From Frondihabitans sp. (GTDB lineage Bacteria > Actinomycetota > Actinomycetes > Actinomycetales > Microbacteriaceae): DNA of 5,009 nucleotides. Made by a program: the position numbers and the translations under genes. The stretch is from assembly GCA_025464735.1 (NCBI GenBank), contig JAODMX010000382.1, positions 1 through 5,009 on the forward strand. The letters are read 5' to 3'. This document shows, in pieces, positions 1 to 5,009 of the stretch (position 1 is its first letter; each line of letters begins with the position of its first letter). A model generated the notes under the pieces. It was given only the letters and a program-made list of their open reading frames with translations, was not told the DNA's origin and made no database searches.

Positions 1-1114
1 AGTTCATCGGCTTGAGGTAGTAGTCGGCGCCCTGGCGGACGATCTCGCCCTCGTCGTTGCGCGCCTCGTCGAGGCGCATCGCCGGGAACATGCCGTCTTT
101 GTACCAGTCGAGGTGCCCGGAGGTCTCGTAGAGGTTCGACTTCGTGATGTGCGGCGTGTACACGAACTCGTAGCCCTCTTGTTCGTGGCGCTGGCGCGAG
201 TAGTCCTCCATCGTGCGACGGATGATGCCGCCTTTCGGGTGGAAGACCGCGAGGCCCGAACCGAGCTCCTCGGGGAACGAGAACAGATCGAGCTCAGCGC
301 CGAGCTTGCGGTGGTCGCGTTTCGCGGCCTCCTCAAGGCGTGCGAGGTGCTCTCGCAGCTCATCTTTGGTCGCCCAGGCCGTGCCGTAGATGCGTTGGAG
401 TTGCTTGTTCTTCTCGGAGCCTCGCCAATAGGCGGCGGCGATCCGCATGAGCTTCCAGCCGTTGCCGATCAGGCGCGTCGACGGCAGGTGCGGGCCACGG
501 CAGAGGTCTCGCCAGATGACGTCGCCCGTCTTGGGGTCGACGTTGTCGTACACCGTGAGCTCGTGGCCGCCGACCTCGACAGACTCTGCACTGTCGGTGG
601 ACGACCCAGTGCCGGCGTCTTCGACGAGGTCAGTGCCGCCCTTGAGGCCGATCAGCTCCAGCTTGTAGGGCTCGTTCGCCATCAGCTCACGGGCCTGGTC
701 TTCGGACACGACGCGGCGCACGAAGCGCTGCCCCTGTTTGACGATGCGCTCCATGCCCTTCTCAATGGCCTTGAGCGATTCGGGCGTGAAGGGCTCTTCG
801 ACGTCGAAGTCGAAGTAGAAGCCGTCGTCAATGGGCGGCCCGATGCCGAGTTTCGCCTCGGGGTTGATCGCCTGGACAGCCTGCGCCATCACGTGCGCGG
901 TGGAGTGGCGGAGGATCTCCAGCCCCTGCGGCGACGAGATTGTCACCGGCTCGGCGATCGTGCCCGGCTCGAACGTCGCAGCCAGGTCGAACAGGGCGCC
1001 GTCGACGCGAACCGCCACCACGCTGCGGTCGGAGAAGAGCTCGAAGCCGGTCGTCGTCTCAGTGACCTCTCGCGGTTCTGGAGAGGGGATCACGGGGGCT
1101 ACGGCGTCTGGCAC
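1..1114 (-). CDS. thrS: Threonyl-tRNA synthetase, N-terminal part (partial at left edge)
   Basis: Charges tRNA-Thr with threonine in the cytoplasm (class II aminoacyl-tRNA synthetase) and clears mischarged Ser-tRNA-Thr. I translated the minus strand from the GTG at 1114-1112; 371 codons stay open to the left edge. Residues about 20-60 fit a TGS domain. The editing domain follows, with HSTAH (H70, H74) and CRGPH (C205, H209), the four residues of the editing site. The segment [14 protein letters not shown] (267-280) opens the catalytic core, then [10 protein letters not shown] with motif 1 (about 291-323), [13 protein letters not shown] (326-338), and YYLKPMN at the edge. The next residue in the family is the zinc-ligand Cys of the MNCP motif. 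Roughly 55% of a usual protein of about 650-680 residues is present. The GTG has an AAAGGA Shine-Dalgarno six bases upstream. Upstream in frame there is no ATG or GTG before the TGA at 1174-1172. Residues 160-184 are a Ser/Thr/Asp/Gly-rich stretch inside the editing domain, a spot where I expect lineage-variable length. No frameshift is seen. Confidence 0.97.
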   Translation of the reverse strand, partial: MPDAVAPVIPSPEPREVTETTTGFELFSDRSVVAVRVDGALFDLAATFEPGTIAEPVTISSPQGLEILRHSTAHVMAQAVQAINPEAKLGIGPPIDDGFYFDFDVEEPFTPESLKAIEKGMERIVKQGQRFVRRVVSEDQARELMANEPYKLELIGLKGGTDLVEDAGTGSSTDSAESVEVGGHELTVYDNVDPKTGDVIWRDLCRGPHLPSTRLIGNGWKLMRIAAAYWRGSEKNKQLQRIYGTAWATKDELREHLARLEEAAKRDHRKLGAELDLFSFPEELGSGLAVFHPKGGIIRRTMEDYSRQRHEQEGYEFVYTPHITKSNLYETSGHLDWYKDGMFPAMRLDEARNDEGEIVRQGADYYLKPMN

Positions 1115-1120
1115 GAGTCG

Positions 1121-1126
1121 TCCTTT
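1121..1126 (-). promoter_or_regulatory. Shine-Dalgarno site of thrS
   Basis: The minus strand reads AAAGGA here, six bases before the GTG at 1114. It decides the thrS start, because there is no ATG or other GTG between it and the upstream in-frame stop. Confidence 0.75.
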
Positions 1127-1148
1127 TTCGTTAGCGGGAGTTTCCGCC

Positions 1149-1177
1149 AGTTTAGTCGTGGCTTCGTTGCATCACGA
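1149..1177 (-). promoter_or_regulatory. Candidate thrS promoter
   Basis: On the minus strand TAAACT (1154-1149) matches the actinobacterial TANNNT -10 pattern. A weak -35-like TCGTGA (1177-1172) lies 17 bp upstream. Transcription would start near 1142, giving a leader of about 28 nt that carries the Shine-Dalgarno. Such a leader is too short for a T-box riboswitch, and I see no T-box-like sequence. The -10 match and spacing are observed; activity is inferred. Confidence 0.4.
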
Positions 1178-1183
1178 CGATGC
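1169..1183. repeat. Short inverted repeat GCATC-N5-GATGC
   Basis: Perfect 5-bp arms are separated by ACGAC in the divergent promoter region, overlapping the candidate thrS -35 box. It could be half of an operator, but a dyad this short can occur by chance. Its centre (1176) is 22 bp, about two helical turns, from the centre of the dyad at 1186-1210. Confidence 0.25.
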
Positions 1184-1185
1184 GG

Positions 1186-1210
1186 AGCGATATATCGACG
1201 TAGTATCGCT
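1186..1210. promoter_or_regulatory. Candidate operator dyad upstream of the regulator gene
   Basis: Perfect 7-bp inverted arms, AGCGATA and TATCGCT, are separated by 11 bp. A 10-bp perfect palindrome, CGATATATCG (1188-1197), overlaps the left arm. The right arm covers the -35 position of the candidate regulator promoter. This is the shape of a binding site for a dimeric DNA-binding protein and could serve autoregulation or regulation by another factor. SARP proteins usually bind direct repeats, so the binder is not assignable. Confidence 0.35.
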
Positions 1211-1227
1211 GGATGGTGGATGGGCGC

Positions 1228-1233
1228 TAGACT
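1228..1233 (+). promoter_or_regulatory. -10 box of a probable leaderless promoter for the regulator
   Basis: TAGACT fits TANNNT. If its last base is -7, the transcription start falls exactly on the G of the GTG at 1240. No Shine-Dalgarno lies 5-9 bases before that GTG, and the in-frame triplet just before it is TGA (1237-1239). These facts together favour a leaderless mRNA, common in actinobacteria. The -35 position (about 1205-1210, ATCGCT) is a poor consensus match, which would suit an activator-dependent or weak promoter. An alternative -10, TAGTAT at 1201-1206, would give a leader of about 27 nt without a Shine-Dalgarno. Confidence 0.5.
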
Positions 1234-1239
1234 CGGTGA

Positions 1240-4200
1240 GTGTCCACCCTCGTCGACCTCCCCGTGCGCGTCGCCGTCCTGGGGCCTGTCCTCGTCCTGG
1301 AGTCGGGCGGAAGTGCCCTCGTCGAGCCGCCGAGCACCCGCGGTAAAGCTCTCGTCGCCACTCTCGCTCTCGCGAATGGCACGAGTGTTTCGGTGTCGAG
1401 GCTCGTCGATGAGCTGTGGGGTGACACTCCCCCGCGGGCCGGCAAGGCGGCCCTTCAGACCCTGGTCTCACGGCTGCGCCAGGTGTGTGCCGACGAGGTC
1501 ATCGTGTCGACGCCCGGCGGCTACGCCCTCGGGAGCGGTGGCACCTCCGACTTTGCGAGTGCCGAGGCGGCCCTCACCGACGCTCGCCGGGCTGCACCGA
1601 ACGATCCGGCGGTCGCGGAGCACACGACGTCTGCTGCCCTCGCCCTCTGGCGTGGCGAGCCGGGTGCCGACCTGGCCGAGGTCGATTTCGCGTCCGAATT
1701 GGCGGCCTCCGCAGCGCGGCTCCGTTCCGATCTGCTCCGCGTGCGGGCGGCCGCGCGATTCAGCGCCTCCGACTGGACTGGCTGCCTCGCAGACCTCGAC
1801 GCAATCGGCGAGTCCGGTCGGCGTGACGAGGAGCTTGTTGCCCTCCAGCTGCGCGCACTCGACGGCGCCGGACGTCGCACCGAGGCTCTCCGCGCCTTCG
1901 CCGAGTTCCGAGAGCACCTCGCTGACGAGCTCGGCGCCGATCCGTCGCCCGCGCTGGTCCGCCTCCATACCGAGCTGCTTCAGGATCCTGCGGCACCGCG
2001 ATCCTCGCGAGTCACGATCGGTCTCCGCGAAGCGCCAAACGACCTGATCGGTCGCGACGCCGACATCACCCGGGTCGAGGAGCTTCTTCGCCGCTCACGC
2101 CTCGTCACCATCCTCGGGCCGGGCGGTCTTGGCAAGACCCGCCTCGCGCAGGAGCTTGGACGCCGGGCGACGGAGACGACGGCCGGCGTCGTAGTCGTCG
2201 AACTCGCCGCTGTCCGAGCCGAAGAGGACGTCACTCTGGCGCTGGCGACGACGCTCGGGATCCGCGAAGCCAAGGTTGGGCGACTTCGCCTCAGCGACCC
2301 TGGCGTCCGGCAGTCCGTGCGCGAACTGATTCTGGCCGCTCTCACGGAGCGCTCGACTCTGCTCATCGTCGACAATTGCGAACATGTGATCGACGCTGCC
2401 GCGACCTGGGTCGCTGATATTCTCGCGTCGACGACCTCGGTTCGGGTGCTGGCGACGAGCCGTTCGCCGCTCGCGATCGGGGCCGAGCGGGTGCACCCCC
2501 TCGAGTCACTCCTCAGCACGGAGGACGCGACAGGCACTGCCGGCGCCGCCGTTCGACTTTTTCGCGAGCGAGCTCGAGCCGCGAGGCCGGGAGTCGTCCT
2601 GCCCGCCGAGGTCGTGGCGCGCCTGTGCGAGCGGCTCGACGGACTCCCCCTGGCCATCGAGCTGGCCGCAGCCCGGGTCCGGTCGATGTCCGTCGACGAG
2701 ATCGAACGACGGCTCGGCAATCGATTCGCTCTTCTCACGGGTGGTGACCGGTCGGCACCGGAGCGGCACCGCACACTCACCGCCGTCATCGACTGGAGTT
2801 GGAACCTCCTCGGAGTCGACGAGCGTGCGGTGCTGCGGCGACTGTCACGGTTCCCCGACGGTTTCAGCGCCGACGCCGCACAGGCGGTCGGCGCGAACCC
2901 GGGGGCTGACGTCACCGACGCCCTCGACGGTCTCGTTGCGCAGTCCCTCGTGGCCGTTACGGAGGCGACGACCGGAACACTACGCTATCGCATGCTCGAG
3001 ACGGTCCGTGAGTTCGGTGATCTCGAACTGGTCGCTGCCGGCGAGGGGGACCGGGTCGAGGCCTCGACGTACCGGTGGGCAGAAGACTTCTGCGCCGCAG
3101 AACTCAGTCGCCTTGACGGTTCGGATCAACTCGCCGCGTTCGGCGAGATGGCACTCGAACAAGACAACCTCGCGACAGTCCTCCGCACCGCCCTCGAAAG
3201 TCGCCGCACCGACGTCTGTATCAGCGTGTACGCAACTCTCGGCTACTTCTGGTCTCTGCGCGGCAACCACTCGGACATCAGCTCGTTCGGAACGATCGTC
3301 CTCGAGGTCTCTCGCGACTACGAACCCGATGCTGCGCACGCGGACGCGATGGCGCTGACACTTGCTCTTGGAGGCAGCATCTCCTTCGGCGGCGACCTGC
3401 GCGTCGGCTATCCCGCTCTCTCTCGACTCCGGAAGCTGCACGCGCGTCACATCATCACGGATGACCGGTTGCGGGCCATGATCGAGGTCCTCCTGGCCGC
3501 AGTGACGAGCATCGAGCGAATGTGGCAGGTCCTGCCGGGACTTGTCTCCTCGAGCGACCCGGTGCTGGCCGAGATCGGCGGAATCCTGCGCGCGCAGATG
3601 CTCGAGAACCGCGGGCTCGTCGAGGAATCGACGGCTCTTGCGTCGACCGCGTATGCGAGTGCTGTCTCCCGAGGCCACGTGTGGGCCTCCGCGACCTCGG
3701 CGAGTCTGCTTGCACAGCTGCATGCGCAGCGCGGCGACCCGGAGCAGGCGCTTGTGTGGGCTCTGCGGGCCAGCGAAGGTCTCGAGGCCATCGGGGCCCG
3801 GACCGACCTGCAGGAGCTCCAGCGTCGGATGGCGTCCGCCGAGATCGCGCTCGGTCGATTCGACGATGCACGGCTCATTTTTGAGAGGTTTCTCCGCGGT
3901 GACGAGGAGGTGCCGGCGATCGATCGGGACGACGTCCGCCTCATCGCGGCGACAGGGCTCGCCGAGATCGCTCACCGTGAGGGCCGTCCTGCCGAGTCCT
4001 TGGCAGGGTACGACGAGGCCGCAGCCGAGGTCGCCGGTGTTCGCGGCGGAATGGATCTCCGCCGCTGGCCGCAGCTGATCCTGTCGTCCGCAGCGGCTGT
4101 CGCGGCCCATGCGACGAGAGAGACAGGTCCCACAGACCCAGGGGCGACAGACCTCCTCGCCACGAACCTGCGGATCCGATTGCTGGCCATGAACCGGGTC

Positions 4201-4527
4201 GGCACCGGCTTCGAAGACACCCCCGTCGTCGGTGCCGCGGTGTTCGCCCTGGGGGCTTGGTTGCTCTGGCCGGCACGCGCCGCTACCGTGATCGCTTCCG
4301 AGGTCGGGCTGCAGCTCGTCTTCCTGGCCGTGAGGCTGAACTCGAGGCAGGACTTCGGATCGCTGGAGACCGCCTCGCTAATCGGATCGATCGATCAACG
4401 CTTCGACCCTGCGGTCATCGCCGCGGCGCAGGAGGCGACGGCGGACCTCACCCCGGCCGAGGCGCTGAAACGCGCTCATGCCCTGCTCGCGGATCCTCGG
4501 TTGAGGAATCCGTTCGACCGGGCGTGA
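1240..4527 (+). CDS. AfsR/SARP-family regulator: winged helix-BTAD-STAND ATPase-TPR-like protein
   Basis: A large cytoplasmic transcriptional activator of 1095 residues with the architecture of Streptomyces AfsR (about 990 residues). In order: OmpR/Trans_reg_C-type winged helix (about 9-98; LVDELWG at 55-61 and ALQTLVSRLR at 71-80 are typical of SARP DNA-binding domains); BTAD (about 103-248, ending DELGADPSPALVRLHTELL); STAND/NB-ARC-type ATPase from GRDADI (271-276), with Walker A GPGGLGKT (293-300), Walker B LLIVDNCEH (D378), sensor-like ATSR (405-408) and GLPLA (468-472). The segment RHRTLTAVIDWSW (509-521) starts the winged-helix part after the ATPase. From about 610 to the end it is Ala/Leu-rich helical, with TPR-like pieces around 830-850, 871-888 and 914-931. 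There is no C-terminal LuxR-type HTH; the only DNA-binding domain is N-terminal. In this family ATP binding is thought to gate activation after a signal reaches the helical region. GTG 1240 is the earliest start, since TGA precedes it; GTG 1264 (VRVAVLGP) is possible, but no Shine-Dalgarno supports it. Target genes are unknown; the convergent exporter is one candidate. Confidence 0.92.
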   Translation: MSTLVDLPVRVAVLGPVLVLESGGSALVEPPSTRGKALVATLALANGTSVSVSRLVDELWGDTPPRAGKAALQTLVSRLRQVCADEVIVSTPGGYALGSGGTSDFASAEAALTDARRAAPNDPAVAEHTTSAALALWRGEPGADLAEVDFASELAASAARLRSDLLRVRAAARFSASDWTGCLADLDAIGESGRRDEELVALQLRALDGAGRRTEALRAFAEFREHLADELGADPSPALVRLHTELLQDPAAPRSSRVTIGLREAPNDLIGRDADITRVEELLRRSRLVTILGPGGLGKTRLAQELGRRATETTAGVVVVELAAVRAEEDVTLALATTLGIREAKVGRLRLSDPGVRQSVRELILAALTERSTLLIVDNCEHVIDAAATWVADILASTTSVRVLATSRSPLAIGAERVHPLESLLSTEDATGTAGAAVRLFRERARAARPGVVLPAEVVARLCERLDGLPLAIELAAARVRSMSVDEIERRLGNRFALLTGGDRSAPERHRTLTAVIDWSWNLLGVDERAVLRRLSRFPDGFSADAAQAVGANPGADVTDALDGLVAQSLVAVTEATTGTLRYRMLETVREFGDLELVAAGEGDRVEASTYRWAEDFCAAELSRLDGSDQLAAFGEMALEQDNLATVLRTALESRRTDVCISVYATLGYFWSLRGNHSDISSFGTIVLEVSRDYEPDAAHADAMALTLALGGSISFGGDLRVGYPALSRLRKLHARHIITDDRLRAMIEVLLAAVTSIERMWQVLPGLVSSSDPVLAEIGGILRAQMLENRGLVEESTALASTAYASAVSRGHVWASATSASLLAQLHAQRGDPEQALVWALRASEGLEAIGARTDLQELQRRMASAEIALGRFDDARLIFERFLRGDEEVPAIDRDDVRLIAATGLAEIAHREGRPAESLAGYDEAAAEVAGVRGGMDLRRWPQLILSSAAAVAAHATRETGPTDPGATDLLATNLRIRLLAMNRVGTGFEDTPVVGAAVFALGAWLLWPARAATVIASEVGLQLVFLAVRLNSRQDFGSLETASLIGSIDQRFDPAVIAAAQEATADLTPAEALKRAHALLADPRLRNPFDRA
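4490..4512 (+). repeat. Small hairpin at the 3' end of the regulator gene
   Basis: CGGAT-CCTC can pair with GAGG-ATCCG around a GGTT loop, with one bulged A: nine base pairs within the last coding residues (LADPRLRNPF). It has no U-tract. It may help protect or pause the transcript ahead of the larger hairpin downstream, or be coincidental coding sequence. Confidence 0.25.
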
Positions 4528-4537
4528 ACGCGTCGTT

Positions 4538-4596
4538 CTAGGGTGTGTCTCCCAATTGGTCCCAGCACCGGTGGCGAATTGAGAGGCACGCCCTAG
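4538..4596. terminator. Long hairpin between convergent genes, probable bidirectional terminator
   Basis: Arms at 4538-4559 and 4575-4596 pair over 22 positions: 18 Watson-Crick pairs and, in plus-strand RNA, two U-G wobbles plus C-A and G-G mismatches. The loop of about 15 nt contains the 8-bp palindrome CACCGGTG (4566-4573). In minus-strand RNA the same stem has two C-A mismatches and only one wobble, so it should fold better in the regulator transcript. No U-tract follows on either side, as is often true of actinobacterial terminators. It fills almost the entire 65-bp gap, and the permease stop codon (4595-4593) lies inside the right arm. It could also be a copy of a dispersed palindromic repeat. 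Confidence 0.7.
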
Positions 4597-5009
4597 GCCT
4601 TGCGCATGTAGGCGCGCACCGTGAGCGGCGCGAAGATCGCGACGACGATCGCGGCTCCGAGCAAGGCGAGCCAGACGTCCGATGTCCATGCGCCGGTGTT
4701 CGCCAGGGCTCGGACTCCCGACACGATGTGCGACACCGGGTTCACATTGGCGAACCACGCGAGCCACGACGGCAGGCTCTTCGTGGGGACGAACGCGTTG
4801 GAGAGGAACGTCAACGGGAACAGGATGAGGAACGAGATTCCCTGCACGCTTGAGGCGCTGCGAGCGACGACGCCGAAGAAGGCGAAGATCCAGCTGAGCG
4901 CCCAGGCGCAGACGATCACGAGAAGGCCAGCCACGACGACGAAGCCGAAGCCTCCGTCGGGGTGCCACCCGAGGATGATTCCCATCACCAGGCAGAGCGT
5001 CGTCGCGAT
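4593..5009 (-). CDS. ABC-2 type transporter permease, DrrB-like, C-terminal part (partial at right edge)
   Basis: Membrane subunit of an ABC exporter of the daunorubicin-resistance (DrrB) type, expected to pair with a DrrA-like ATPase and export a small, often hydrophobic, compound. The minus-strand frame is open from the right edge (5009) to a TAG at 4595-4593, giving the last 138 residues; the GTG/ATG pair at 4988/4985 is internal, because coding sequence reads IATTLCLVMG through it. Visible are the end of one membrane helix (about 1-14), a second (23-49), a third (55-75), a hydrophilic loop with NAFVPTKSLPSWLAWFANVNPVSHIVSGVRAL (71-102), and a last helix (112-131) followed by a basic tail, RAYMRKA. 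The NAFVP...NP...VRAL arrangement is the characteristic C-terminal signature of DrrB-like ABC-2 permeases. A full protein would be about 250-280 residues, so roughly half is missing. The ATPase gene, if present, lies to the right. The gene converges on the regulator gene with a shared hairpin. The substrate cannot be told from this part. Confidence 0.9.
   Translation of the reverse strand: MATTLCLVMGIILGWHPDGGFGFVVVAGLLVIVCAWALSWIFAFFGVVARSASSVQGISFLILFPLTFLSNAFVPTKSLPSWLAWFANVNPVSHIVSGVRALANTGAWTSDVWLALLGAAIVVAIFAPLTVRAYMRKA

Noticed and set aside
1139..1153. Direct repeat AGTTT spaced 10 bp as a SARP-type binding site
   Set aside because: Five-base units in two copies are expected by chance, the second copy is part of the thrS -10 box, and SARP sites usually have longer repeats at 11-bp pitch.
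1213..1230. Tiny upstream frame, ATG GTG GAT GGG CGC TAG, before the regulator
   Set aside because: It has only five codons and would lie outside the mRNA if transcription starts at 1240. There is no support for it as a leader peptide.
113..2047. A 644-codon plus-strand open frame crossing the left half of the window
   Set aside because: It runs antisense to thrS and then out of frame over the regulator. It is Arg/Ser/Pro-rich in its second half and shows no recognisable domain, whereas the other two readings give clear families.
1980..2915. A 311-codon minus-strand open frame
   Set aside because: It is antisense to the ATPase domain of the regulator and is Ser/Arg/Ala-rich low-complexity sequence, typical of a shadow frame.
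2980..4110. A 376-codon minus-strand open frame
   Set aside because: It is entirely antisense to the regulator, whose frame shows clear domain motifs. The product looks like a high-GC shadow with no family resemblance.
4378..4968. A 196-codon minus-strand frame spanning the permease and the convergent gap
   Set aside because: It is extremely Arg-rich, crosses the hairpin, and is out of frame with the clear ABC-2 permease reading.
4983..4988. GTG/ATG at 4988/4985 as the start of a short membrane protein
   Set aside because: The frame remains open to the window edge with coding-like sequence, and DrrB-like permeases have about 120-140 more residues before this point. The start is outside the window.

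Overview
The window is high-GC DNA with strong G/C at third codon positions, GTG start codons and long spurious antisense frames. This points to an actinobacterium. The threonyl-tRNA synthetase fragment reads most like those of Microbacteriaceae (Leifsonia/Microbacterium-type), but that placement is from memory of the family, not a search.

There are three protein genes. On the left, minus strand, is the N-terminal 371 residues of threonyl-tRNA synthetase (thrS), cut by the window edge just before the zinc-ligand cysteine of the catalytic core. In the centre, plus strand, is one complete 1095-residue regulator of the AfsR/SARP type: an N-terminal OmpR-like winged helix plus BTAD, a central STAND/NB-ARC-type ATPase, and a long helical TPR-like C-terminus. 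On the right, minus strand, is the C-terminal 138 residues of an ABC-2 (DrrB-like drug exporter) membrane permease, running off the right edge.

thrS and the regulator diverge from a 125-bp intergenic region. thrS has a clear Shine-Dalgarno sequence and a plausible -10 box. The regulator has no Shine-Dalgarno but has a TANNNT -10 box exactly placed for a leaderless transcript starting at its GTG. Two short dyads lie between the two promoters. The regulator and the permease converge on a 65-bp gap filled by one long imperfect hairpin, probably a shared bidirectional terminator; the permease stop codon lies inside its stem.

The likely theme is a housekeeping tRNA synthetase gene next to an ATP-dependent transcriptional activator and a small-molecule exporter. 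The regulator may control the exporter or something further to the right, but nothing here proves this. No mobile element, CRISPR array, RNA gene or clearly new system is visible.
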